This document shows, one piece after another, positions 1 to 8,387 of a stretch of DNA of 64,000 nt. The stretch comes from Ignavibacteriaceae bacterium (GTDB lineage: Bacteria > Bacteroidota > Ignavibacteria > Ignavibacteriales > Ignavibacteriaceae), in NCBI GenBank assembly GCA_023229425.1, contig JALNZG010000008.1:62001-126000 (forward strand). The letters run 5' to 3'. Numbering within the stretch: the stretch's first letter is position 1; each line of letters starts with the position of its first letter. The notes below the pieces were generated by a model. That model ran no database searches. It worked only from the letters and a program-made list of their open reading frames with translations, and was not told the origin of the DNA. Position numbers and translations under genes: made by a program.

Positions 1-1
1 T

Positions 2-973
2 GGATATAGAAGTAATTATAACTACGGAAACGTTTCTGCTCCAACTTGGACTTCTAAAAACGGAAGCAAGCTAGGATCAAATACTTTTCCCGGATATGTT
101 GGAACTGTATTTGAACCGATTGATGCTTATAAAGGTGATTTAGCACGCGGGCATATGTATATGTCGGTAAGATATTATTTAGAAGACAGCGGTTGGTCTT
201 CTAGCAATGGAACAAATAAAGCCGAACTTCTTTCCTGGTATGCAAATCTTTTGTATTCGTGGAGCATATTGGATACGGTTAGCACAAAAGAAATAAACCG
301 AAACAACGCAGTTTTTGCGATTCAGAAAAACAGAAATCCTTTTATTGATCATCCGGAATATGCTGCGGAAATTTGGAAAACGACGATGGCACCTTCAATT
401 GTTTCTGTGTCTGACATGAATTCATCCTCAATACTTATTGATTTTTCACGGTATCTTGATTCAACCGTAACAGTAAACACACAAAATTTTAGTTTGGATC
501 ATTCGATAGGTAACCCAACAAGCATTGAGTGGGGAGTGAATGGTGATGTTTCTAAAATATTCATCAAAGTTCCGGCACTTGCAACCGGGACAACTTATTC
601 AATTCAATTAAAAAATTTGAAAAGTATTAATAACGTAGCGATGAACGATACGGTTATTACTTTTAAAACATCTGGAATATCCGGAATTAATGATATGCAA
701 GAAATGCCGCAAGGATTTGTATTGCAACAGAACTATCCGAATCCATTTAACCCGAGTACAATCATCAGTTGGCAGTTGGCAGTCGGAAGTCACGCAACTT
801 TAAAAGTTTATGATGTGCTTGGAAATGAAGTTGCGGGACTTGTAAATAATTGGTTGGAAGCGGGAACATATAGAGTAGCATTCAATGCTTCATCGCTCTC
901 AAGCGGAATATATTTTTACAAATTAAGCGCCGGGGACAAATCGTTTACGAAAAAACTAATTCTTATTAGGTAA
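2..973 (+). CDS. Secreted endonuclease I family nuclease with T9SS sorting domain (5' end missing)
   Basis: The reading frame is already open at the first bases, so the N-terminus lies outside the window; the first in-window ATG codons are internal. The partial protein (about 323 residues) carries the endonuclease I (EndA/NucM-type) signature: GDLAR followed by YMSVRYY, then an E-I-N-R-N stretch and NRNPFIDHPE near residues 109-119. Family members are non-specific extracellular or periplasmic nucleases that cut DNA and RNA using a metal ion. A linker domain follows, then from nt about 720 a type IX sorting domain beginning with QNYPNPFNPS, so the enzyme is probably released or displayed outside the outer membrane. 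The likely role is degrading extracellular DNA for nutrients or in biofilm. The next gene starts 4 bases after the stop, suggesting co-transcription. The nuclease assignment is firm; its physiological role is inferred. Confidence 0.88.
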   Translation, partial: GYRSNYNYGNVSAPTWTSKNGSKLGSNTFPGYVGTVFEPIDAYKGDLARGHMYMSVRYYLEDSGWSSSNGTNKAELLSWYANLLYSWSILDTVSTKEINRNNAVFAIQKNRNPFIDHPEYAAEIWKTTMAPSIVSVSDMNSSSILIDFSRYLDSTVTVNTQNFSLDHSIGNPTSIEWGVNGDVSKIFIKVPALATGTTYSIQLKNLKSINNVAMNDTVITFKTSGISGINDMQEMPQGFVLQQNYPNPFNPSTIISWQLAVGSHATLKVYDVLGNEVAGLVNNWLEAGTYRVAFNASSLSSGIYFYKLSAGDKSFTKKLILIR

Positions 974-977
974 CACC

Positions 978-2186
978 ATGAGAACAAAAATAATTGCTTC
1001 GATTATCTTTTGTTCGATATTTTTAACGAGCGTATCATGTCAACTTAAAAGTGACTACAATTCCGTTTATGATTCGCTTACATATAAAGGTTTTACACGT
1101 ACGTATCTTTTTCACGTTCCACCGGGATATGCAAACACGAAACCAACTTCTTTGATTATAGCTTTGCACGGCGGATTCGGCAGCGCAGTAAATATCGAGA
1201 ACCAATCTCAGCTAAGCATTAAATCCGATGAAGCAGATTTTATTGTTGTCTATCCGGAAGGTGTTAAAGTACTCGGGATTAGAACCTGGAATGCCGGCGG
1301 ATGCTGTGGAGCGGCTGAATCGTTTAATATTGATGATGTCGGTTTCATTGATACACTCATCGAAAAACTTTCTACCGAATATAATATTGACCAAAAAAGG
1401 ATTTTTGCCACGGGAATTTCAAACGGTGGCATGATGTGCTACCGGCTTGCAAGTGATCTCGCAAATAAAATTGCAGCGGTTGCCCCAGTTGCCGCAACGA
1501 TGGTAATTAAAACTACAGTCAATGCTTCACTCGCGGTTCCAATAATTCATTTTCATTCTTTCAATGATACCAATGTTCCTTACACCGGCGGAATTGGAAG
1601 TGGTGTAAGCGATCATTACAATCCTCCACTCGATTCTGTTTTTAACGTATGGATGAATGTTAACGGCTGCCTCAAAAAAGATACGATTCAAAACGATCAG
1701 GATTATTTACATGTTAAATGGAGTAACTGTATCAACAATTCGGAGATACATTTTTATATGACGCACGATGGCGGGCATTCATGGCCCGGTGGTGTTAAAT
1801 ATTTGCCGGGAGACGAACCATCTAAAGTTATTAACGCCAATGATCTGATGTGGGAGTTTTTTCAAGCACACCCAATGCCCAATAGTACTTCTGCCGTTGA
1901 CGAAAATAACAATAAGATCCCAAATAAATTTCAGCTCTTTCAGAACTATCCTAATCCATTTAATCCAGTAACGGAAATCAGTTGGCAGTTGGCAGACGGC
2001 AATCATACAACTTTAAAAATATACGACCTTCTCGGAGATGAAGTTGCTGAACTTGTAAATAATTGGATGGAAGCGGGGACCTACAAAGTTACATTCAACG
2101 CATCTTCGCTCTCAAGTGGGATATATTTTTACGGTTTAACTGCAGCCAGTAACCATGAGATGAGGAAGATGATACTGGTTAAATAA
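978..2186 (+). CDS. Secreted PHB depolymerase/feruloyl esterase-like hydrolase with T9SS domain
   Basis: The 402-residue alpha/beta hydrolase belongs to the esterase PHB-depolymerase (LpqC-like) family. An N-terminal export signal ends near Cys21, with a lipobox-like T-S-V-S-C that could equally be a signal peptidase I region. The oxyanion-hole motif ALHGGF lies at about 62-67. The nucleophile elbow GISNGG places the catalytic Ser at about 148. Candidate Asp197 sits in HSFND, and the catalytic His at about 267 in HDGGHSWPGG. A Cys-rich NAGGCCG segment near 105-111 is typical of this group. Family members hydrolyse short polyester or feruloyl/acetyl ester bonds on plant polysaccharide; the true substrate cannot be read here. 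Residues about 318-402 form a sorting domain close at the DNA level to that of the upstream nuclease. It lies 4 bases downstream of that gene and probably shares its transcript. Confidence 0.85.
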   Translation: MRTKIIASIIFCSIFLTSVSCQLKSDYNSVYDSLTYKGFTRTYLFHVPPGYANTKPTSLIIALHGGFGSAVNIENQSQLSIKSDEADFIVVYPEGVKVLGIRTWNAGGCCGAAESFNIDDVGFIDTLIEKLSTEYNIDQKRIFATGISNGGMMCYRLASDLANKIAAVAPVAATMVIKTTVNASLAVPIIHFHSFNDTNVPYTGGIGSGVSDHYNPPLDSVFNVWMNVNGCLKKDTIQNDQDYLHVKWSNCINNSEIHFYMTHDGGHSWPGGVKYLPGDEPSKVINANDLMWEFFQAHPMPNSTSAVDENNNKIPNKFQLFQNYPNPFNPVTEISWQLADGNHTTLKIYDLLGDEVAELVNNWMEAGTYKVTFNASSLSSGIYFYGLTAASNHEMRKMILVK

Positions 2187-2249
2187 TCTTGAATTCATTT
2201 TTGGTAGTATTGATATTTCCTAATTTTGTTAAAACTCAATGAGGCAAAA

Positions 2250-3758
2250 TTGAATAAAAAAAAACTAATACCTTTAACATTTTTAGCTTTTATAATATTA
2301 GCCTATTTAGGTTTAAACTACTCTAGTCGGCTTAATAATCTCATTTTTTCTAAGATCGTAAATTCATATGATCCACTCCTCGCAAAAATCTCTCAATCCA
2401 AAGTCTCTCAAATAACTAAAGAAAAAGTTGATACTTCTGAATATTGGAAGGATCCAAGAGATTTGTTCCCCATTTTTGCGTACGATGTCCCCGATAAAAC
2501 AAAAGATCTTAGCGCTTCGCTTAGGATTATTGAGAAAGGAGGAATAAATATTCTAATTAATGGAAATCTGAGTTGGATGCCTGCTCCTTATAAAGTAAAA
2601 GAGGCATTTGAAAAATTGGGAAATTCAAAACTTAAGTGGCTTGCAATTATTACAAATGAGTGCAATGATGACTATATTACAGCAAATTCAAACGATGAAA
2701 CAAATATTCAAATAAAAAATTATCTAAAGGCATTTAACGATAATTATGTTTACGGTTGGAACCTTTGGGATGAACCGGGCAGAAATAGAAAATCTTGCAC
2801 TCCATTAAATCTTGTCCCAAATGACGATAACGCCGACATCAATAGGATGGTAAAACAAATTCGTTCTGATTCTGTATTTAATAAAAAGCTTGATTTTGTA
2901 AATCTTTTCCCGACTTATTGGGAGGGAACTCCTGATGTAAAAGCTTATGAAAATTACATAGATGCTTTCATTTCCTCACAAGAATTCAAACCAAGGGTAC
3001 TTTGCTTTGACCATTACCCTTTGCTCAAACGTGAGTTTGGTGGTTTTAGGAAAGACTATTATTCAAATCTGGATATCATTAGGAAAAAATCGATTGAATA
3101 TAACATTCCGTTTTGGATGATAATCATTTCAAGCGAACACTTAAGTTACAAGAAACCAACTTTTGAAGAAATAAGGTTTCAAGTATATTCTGCATTAGCG
3201 TATGGAGCAAAAGGAATAGGTTACTATTTGTATTCCAAATCATGGGAAGAGGTTGGTTACAGATCATGGATACTTGAAAATTTTGTTGATAATGATACAG
3301 TGGTTGACTCTTTACATGGACCATTTTTTGTTCCGGTAAAAAGATTAAATGAAGAAATTCAGACTCTAGGGAAAACTTTATTAACTCTTGAATCGATAGA
3401 AATTATTCATTCATCTGATTATCCAAACAATCAAAAAGATATTTCTCAGACACTATTCAAAAGAAATCAATCTAATAGTCTGATACAAGAGATTTTGAAT
3501 AATGGAGAGACAAATGCTGATCCCAAAATATTAATTGGAGTCTTTAATAAAAAAAATAGTAGTTCCAGTAAAGGGAAGTATTTGTTAATTGTTAATAAGG
3601 ATGTAAGAGCAAATTCAAATTTCACAATCACCTTGAATAACTCCTATTATATATTTAAGTTTGCAAAAGAAACTGGGGATAGCTCGCAGATTGAAAACAA
3701 GAATACTATCAGTTTGCAAATTTCTCCTGGTTCCGGTGAATTATTTTATATTGAGTAA
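2250..3758 (+). CDS. Membrane-anchored TIM-barrel glycoside hydrolase-like protein
   Basis: I place the start at TTG 2250, which has GAGG five bases upstream; an in-frame TTG at 2226 would add eight residues without a clear site. The protein (about 502 residues) begins with a basic patch and one hydrophobic segment (roughly residues 5-22), so it is probably anchored or carries an uncleaved signal. The body resembles (beta/alpha)8 glycoside hydrolases of the clan A/GH42-like type. YGWNLWDEPG supplies a candidate acid/base Glu, LCFDHYPLL follows, and a late strand reads QVYSALAYGAKGI before GYYLYS. Where related proteins often have a Gln after FW, this one reads FWMIIISSEH. There is no sorting domain, unlike its neighbours. 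The substrate is unknown and catalytic activity is not certain. Confidence 0.55.
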   Translation: MNKKKLIPLTFLAFIILAYLGLNYSSRLNNLIFSKIVNSYDPLLAKISQSKVSQITKEKVDTSEYWKDPRDLFPIFAYDVPDKTKDLSASLRIIEKGGINILINGNLSWMPAPYKVKEAFEKLGNSKLKWLAIITNECNDDYITANSNDETNIQIKNYLKAFNDNYVYGWNLWDEPGRNRKSCTPLNLVPNDDNADINRMVKQIRSDSVFNKKLDFVNLFPTYWEGTPDVKAYENYIDAFISSQEFKPRVLCFDHYPLLKREFGGFRKDYYSNLDIIRKKSIEYNIPFWMIIISSEHLSYKKPTFEEIRFQVYSALAYGAKGIGYYLYSKSWEEVGYRSWILENFVDNDTVVDSLHGPFFVPVKRLNEEIQTLGKTLLTLESIEIIHSSDYPNNQKDISQTLFKRNQSNSLIQEILNNGETNADPKILIGVFNKKNSSSSKGKYLLIVNKDVRANSNFTITLNNSYYIFKFAKETGDSSQIENKNTISLQISPGSGELFYIE

Positions 3759-3778
3759 TAATTTGGGAGGTCCTGACG

Positions 3779-4897
3779 ATGAAGACACTTTTAATCAACG
3801 TTTTGTTGTTCTTAGTTACTGTTTTAGTCTTTAGTTGCAAAGAAAAGATAACTGAACCTGATGGGAATTATTCGGTTAGCGGAACGATAGTTTACAACAA
3901 TTCAGTCTTACCAAATGCGCAAGTAAGTCTAAATAAAATTGCAAATTATTCAGCAGTAACAGATACTGCGGGCAAATTTGTCATATCGAATGTACCCAAA
4001 GGGGACTACCAATTATCTATCTCAAAGAATTTAACCGATGGATCTTCTACAGAAATTAATAAGCAAATTGCAGTAGCAAGCAATGTTACATTCTCTGAGT
4101 TGTTATTGCCAAAAGCCATTCACCTTGATTCAATTAAAAATGTTACATCCTCATCCATCGCCCTCAGATGGTCTTCAACAGACGCTACTGATTTCAGAGA
4201 GTATAAAGTCTTTCGGCACACTACCCCAGGATTGGATGAAACGACCGGGACACTTATTTATGTTGCCACATCCATAAGCGATACCTCCTTTGTTGATACA
4301 GAACTTTTTGAATCAACACAATATTACTACAGGGTATATGTCATGAATGAGTTTGGGAAATTAGGGGGGAGCAATATTTCTTCAAGCAAAACATTTTATA
4401 AGAATTTAATTTTGAACGGCGATTTTGAGTCTTATGATTCATTCCATCGTCCGACAGATTGGTTAACTGAAAACAATGTCTTTTTTGTGAGTGATTCGAA
4501 TCATCAGAGTGGAAGGCATGCATTGAAAGGGATGAGAAATTCTTATCTTGTCGAATTAGGACCACAGGCTTCTTTACGGCAGTACATACCTTATACCTCG
4601 GTAGTTGCTGGGAAACGCTATGTTTTTTCTTTTTATTATTTAGTACAAAATCTGCCTGGTAATGCAACCCTTAAAGTTAGCTTGGGAACCGATATACAAT
4701 TAGGCGCAAACACTCCAACTTCTGTTTTTATAAACGGGTCTTCTGTTGGAACTTGGCAAAATTACACATTTACGTTTACGGCTCCACCGCTTACTCAAGA
4801 TCTTAATGTAAGTTGCTATGTGCAAACGAACATCCCTTATGGCGGAGAACCGTGGGATGTTTGGTTAGATAATTTTGAGCTAAAACGTGCTGATTAA
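3779..4897 (+). CDS. Lipoprotein with carboxypeptidase-regulatory-like, FnIII and carbohydrate-binding-like domains
   Basis: This 372-residue exported protein has a signal peptide ending in a lipobox, LVFSC, with the acylated Cys near 20. Residues about 30-100 look like a carboxypeptidase regulatory-like (CarboxypepD_reg) beta-sandwich (VSGTIVYNNSVLPNAQVSL, then a D-T-A-G-K-F turn). Residues about 115-205 are a fibronectin type III module ending in YYYRVYVMNEFG. Residues about 210-372 begin NLILNGDFES, the usual opening of a CBM4/9/22-like carbohydrate-binding sandwich. A good ribosome binding site (GGGAGG) precedes ATG 3779, 20 bases after the TIM-barrel gene. It is probably an outer-membrane, sugar-binding partner of the preceding glycoside-hydrolase-like protein. 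No catalytic domain is visible. Confidence 0.62.
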   Translation: MKTLLINVLLFLVTVLVFSCKEKITEPDGNYSVSGTIVYNNSVLPNAQVSLNKIANYSAVTDTAGKFVISNVPKGDYQLSISKNLTDGSSTEINKQIAVASNVTFSELLLPKAIHLDSIKNVTSSSIALRWSSTDATDFREYKVFRHTTPGLDETTGTLIYVATSISDTSFVDTELFESTQYYYRVYVMNEFGKLGGSNISSSKTFYKNLILNGDFESYDSFHRPTDWLTENNVFFVSDSNHQSGRHALKGMRNSYLVELGPQASLRQYIPYTSVVAGKRYVFSFYYLVQNLPGNATLKVSLGTDIQLGANTPTSVFINGSSVGTWQNYTFTFTAPPLTQDLNVSCYVQTNIPYGGEPWDVWLDNFELKRAD

Positions 4898-4957
4898 TGC
4901 AATACAAATTAAAGCCAGTATTCGATTAGTTAGATGTAAATTCAAAATGACTTTTTA

Positions 4958-5254
4958 AAACAATATGTTGGTTCAGTCATGAATAGTATTGCCCTTAGTT
5001 GGTTATTTAACAATCCAACAACAAGAATCAAATATTTAATTCCTCAGCAATCTTTTGTTAATATGAAAGTATATGATTTGCTTGGACGAGAAGTTGCAAT
5101 ACTTGTTACTGAAGAAAAATCTGCCGGGAATTATGAAGTGGAATTCAATTCTACAGCATTATCAAACGGAATTTATTTCTGTCATTTGCAGAGTGGCAAT
5201 TTTGTCGAAACAAAAAGCTCGTATTTATCAAATAAGTTTCAGAAGGAAATATAA
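4958..5254 (+). pseudogene. Frameshifted remnant of a T9SS C-terminal sorting domain
   Basis: The open frame (ATG 4979, stop 5252-5254) encodes only the sorting-domain part: RIKYLIPQQSFVNMKVYDLL, then an NGIYF segment. The usual NYPNPFNP opening is degraded to L-F-N-N-P and no upstream passenger protein exists. At the 3' end the frame runs off into an unrelated tail. Inserting one A in the A-run at about 5212-5216 restores ETKKLVFIK followed by TAA at 5233-5235, exactly the ending expected for this domain. This is therefore a decayed gene end, with a one-base deletion and loss of the 5' part. The frame overlaps the next gene's ATG at 5254. Confidence 0.75.
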
Positions 5255-7398
5255 TGAGAACAATAATGACGATAATACTTTTACTTAACAATTTAATCCT
5301 AGCACAAGCAAACTGGATTTTACAGATTCCCTTTCCGCAGGGGAATAATTTAAATGACGTCGTGCTTCTTGATGAGAACAAAATCTATGCTGTTGGTGAT
5401 GCTTCAACATTTATTAAATCAACTGATGGTGGACTTAATTGGGAGTGCAAAAGTAACATTGCAAATTCAGTTCATCAAATAAGATCGATATATTTTTTAA
5501 ATCAGCAAAAGGGATTTGCAGTAGCTCATGATAATTCAGGGGACTTATACAATGGATGGCTGTTCAAGACTGATGATGGAGGCAATTTGTGGACATTGCA
5601 GACATTCAGTTTTAATTTATGCAAAGTATTTTTCATCGATGATAATAATGGATGGATTGTGGGTAATCAATTTGGAATCCCAAGTCAAGGTAGAATTCTT
5701 AAGACAACCGATGGTGGGCTAAATTGGATACAAACTTCTTTTTCTATCGAAAAGGAATTAACGGATATTAAATTCACTGATCCAATGAATGGATGGGTTG
5801 TCGGTGACGGGATTATTCTTAAAACTACAGATGGAGGTGAAAACTGGACAGTTATAAATGAAAATTATTTTTATCTTAGATCTTTAGATATTGTTAATCA
5901 ACAGCAAATATATGTTGTTGGAAACGGCATAATTATGAAAACTGCTGATGGAGGATTAACCTGGAAGCAGCAGACTTTTAATGAATACCTATTTATTACT
6001 TCGGTTAAATTTGTTGATGAGTTGCTGGGATTCGCTGTCAGTCAATCTTTTTCTCCAAATGAAGTAAAACCTTTGATATTAAAAACTACTGATGGCGGTG
6101 CAAGTTGGATTTCAACGGAAAACAAGAATAATCTATTTTCCATCAGCTTGTTAAATTTATCAAATATAGTTGCAGTAGGAGAAGGAGGAGCAATAATTAA
6201 ATCTTCAGATGGAATAAACTGGATTTCACTTAACAAAGGGGATAACTCTATCATTTTTCAAGATATTTTATTTGTCAATGAAAATGTTGGTTGGGCACTT
6301 GGGTTTACAGAACACTACGAATTCGATATTGTATATAAGACTACGGACAACGGAAATACTTGGTTGGAACAATCTCGAAATGCGATACCTAATTATAACC
6401 CTTTAAATATTTTGTATTTTATTAATGAAGCAAATGGATGGGCGGTTGGTAGTAGCCGAATAATGAAAACGACAGATGGTGGAGAATCATGGTCAGTATT
6501 TAGTACTGATGGTTATCTTCATAATATCATTTTTCTTGATTCATTGAACGGTTTCGCAGTAGGCACGAAGCTATTAAAGAGTGCAGATGGCGGTAATAAC
6601 TGGACTCAGTTGGATTTACCTCCAAACGTAGACAGAATTTATGATATTGATTTTGCAGATCCAACTACTACATTTATTGCCGGATCCGGTATAGGCAGCA
6701 GTGGATACATTTACAAGTCTACCGATTTTGGAGACAGTTGGATATTAAATTACACTTCATCAAATAACTTAACCAAAATATTTATGGTTGATAGTATGAA
6801 TGGTTGGGCTGCGGGAACATCGAGCAGTATTCTAAGGACGACTGACGGTGGAATGAATTGGAAAAAATCTTCGTTTTCTGGTTTTCAGTTCACAGCATCA
6901 ATATTTTTTATTAACAAAAATGTCGGTTGGGTGTTAAGAGAGGGGGGAGAAATATTAATGACTTCAGATGGTGGAACAAGCTGGAATTCTTCAGCGATGA
7001 AATACCCGTTAGCAAATGATTTGTTTTTTATAAACGAACATGTCGGCTGGATGTGTGGTGATAATGGGACAATATTTAAAACTACAAACGGTGGAGTAAC
7101 TTTTGTTGAAGATGATACTAAAAGTATATTGCCCCAAGGGCATTTCCTTTCTCAAAACTACCCCAATCCATTCAATCCAAGTACAAAGATAAAATATTCT
7201 ATCCCGCGGCAATCTTTTGTTAACATCAAAGTCTATGATTTGCTTGGCAGAGCAGTTGCAACACTTGTTAATGAAGAAAAACCCACCGGAAATTATGAAG
7301 TAGAATTCAATGCGAACAGCTTGTCTAATGGCATTTATTTCTATCGGTTAAAAGCAAATGGGTTTGTTGAAACGAAGAAAATGATTTTGCTTAAATAG
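5254..7398 (+). CDS. Secreted Ycf48-like BNR-repeat protein with T9SS domain
   Basis: The protein has 714 residues with a signal peptide at the N-terminus (MRTIMTIILLLNNLILAQA). It is built from 14 repeats of about 43 residues, each with an aromatic GWxVG strand, a basic ILKT turn and a TDGGxxW Asp-box-like turn. This is the beta-propeller pattern of the photosystem II assembly factor Ycf48/BNR superfamily. In non-phototrophic Bacteroidota-like bacteria such proteins are secreted propellers of unknown ligand. The last repeat reads KTTNGGVTFV and passes into a sorting domain from about residue 627 (QNYPNPFNPS). A paralogue with the same repeat number lies at 8388-10496. No catalytic residues can be assigned; adhesion or polymer binding is a guess. 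Confidence 0.8.
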   Translation: MRTIMTIILLLNNLILAQANWILQIPFPQGNNLNDVVLLDENKIYAVGDASTFIKSTDGGLNWECKSNIANSVHQIRSIYFLNQQKGFAVAHDNSGDLYNGWLFKTDDGGNLWTLQTFSFNLCKVFFIDDNNGWIVGNQFGIPSQGRILKTTDGGLNWIQTSFSIEKELTDIKFTDPMNGWVVGDGIILKTTDGGENWTVINENYFYLRSLDIVNQQQIYVVGNGIIMKTADGGLTWKQQTFNEYLFITSVKFVDELLGFAVSQSFSPNEVKPLILKTTDGGASWISTENKNNLFSISLLNLSNIVAVGEGGAIIKSSDGINWISLNKGDNSIIFQDILFVNENVGWALGFTEHYEFDIVYKTTDNGNTWLEQSRNAIPNYNPLNILYFINEANGWAVGSSRIMKTTDGGESWSVFSTDGYLHNIIFLDSLNGFAVGTKLLKSADGGNNWTQLDLPPNVDRIYDIDFADPTTTFIAGSGIGSSGYIYKSTDFGDSWILNYTSSNNLTKIFMVDSMNGWAAGTSSSILRTTDGGMNWKKSSFSGFQFTASIFFINKNVGWVLREGGEILMTSDGGTSWNSSAMKYPLANDLFFINEHVGWMCGDNGTIFKTTNGGVTFVEDDTKSILPQGHFLSQNYPNPFNPSTKIKYSIPRQSFVNIKVYDLLGRAVATLVNEEKPTGNYEVEFNANSLSNGIYFYRLKANGFVETKKMILLK

Positions 7399-7414
7399 AA
7401 TAGAGAGGTTTTAA

Positions 7415-8371
7415 ATGAAAATTCTTAATCTAGTTGTCATTTACATACTATTTCTGGGTAACAGTTTTGCTCAGAATAATAAACAGTCAACTTCTGAAGA
7501 GTTTTATGATGTTTTCCCATTGGCGAAGTGGAATCAATATAATTACAATTTTGAGTTTTCAGATACTACATATTGGGTAGGCATTTTTGAGTCTGCCCAA
7601 AATGATAGCGGCACTATTTCATATTTAATAATTGATTCAACGTTACTCTGCAACAAGATTGAATGGCTGGTAGAACGCAATACAAATATTCTTAGACGAT
7701 ATGTTTATTTTGATTTAAGTGATACAACGGATACAACTTATTGGGTTCAGCAAAAAGATAATTTCATCTTAACTGAATCTTTAATTGGGAACCACGAGTT
7801 ACTTGCGAACCCACCTAAAGTGCATTACGCGAGCACTGACATGTGGCAATTTCCTGCTTTAACACAAACTCCAGTCTATAGGTATAGACCAACATCCTTT
7901 GTTTTGCTTTCCATACGTTACTGGGATCAGCAATTTGATTCTCTATGGTTTGATGAGACAAGAGGTTTATTCAGCCGGAAATACTACCTTTCTGATTGTT
8001 CCAATCATTGTTGGTATGATAAAACAAAAATTGATTTAGTTGGGAATATTGTTGGAGTACGTAAGAATGTTCCGCCTTTACCAGATAATTTTCAGCTTTC
8101 TCAAAACTACCCCAACCCTTTCAACCCCAGCACAAAAATAAAATACTCTATCCCTTGGCAATCTTTTGTTAACATAAAAGTCTATGATTTACTTGGCAAA
8201 GAAGTTTCAACACTTGTTAACGAAGTAAAACCAGCCGGGAATTATGAAGTAGAATTTAATGCGAACAAGTTGTCTAATGGTGTATATTTCTATCGGCTAA
8301 AAGCAAATGATCCCGAATCAAGTTCGGGACTGAGCTTTGTTGAATCTAAGAAAATGATTTTAATCAAATGA
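7415..8371 (+). CDS. Secreted protein of unknown function with T9SS domain
   Basis: A signal peptide (about residues 1-19, ending NSFAQ) precedes a 200-residue domain I do not recognise. It is rich in Tyr, Trp and Asp-Thr pairs (for example DTTYWV twice), suggesting a beta-rich secreted fold. From about residue 229 it carries a sorting domain nearly identical in protein and DNA to those of the flanking BNR genes. Close to its end the domain has a 9-residue in-frame insertion, encoded by a palindrome at 8311-8329, compared with its neighbours. AGAGAGG lies 11 bases before the ATG, and the gene is 16 bases from the preceding stop, so it belongs to the same run. Confidence 0.6.
   Translation: MKILNLVVIYILFLGNSFAQNNKQSTSEEFYDVFPLAKWNQYNYNFEFSDTTYWVGIFESAQNDSGTISYLIIDSTLLCNKIEWLVERNTNILRRYVYFDLSDTTDTTYWVQQKDNFILTESLIGNHELLANPPKVHYASTDMWQFPALTQTPVYRYRPTSFVLLSIRYWDQQFDSLWFDETRGLFSRKYYLSDCSNHCWYDKTKIDLVGNIVGVRKNVPPLPDNFQLSQNYPNPFNPSTKIKYSIPWQSFVNIKVYDLLGKEVSTLVNEVKPAGNYEVEFNANKLSNGVYFYRLKANDPESSSGLSFVESKKMILIK
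8311..8329. repeat. Small palindromic element inserted in the sorting domain of the 7415 gene
   Basis: TCCCGAA (8311-8317) and TTCGGGA (8323-8329) form a perfect 7-bp stem with a 5-base loop. In the proteins at 7398 and 10496 the same place reads KAN-G/E-FVETKK. Here it reads KAND, then PESSSGLS, then FVESKK. About 24 extra bases have been added in frame. From memory, palindromes of the CCCGAA...TTCGGG type are dispersed in many Bacteroidota genomes; a copy count would settle it. Confidence 0.7.
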
Positions 8372-8387
8372 ATTTAGGAATCAGTGA

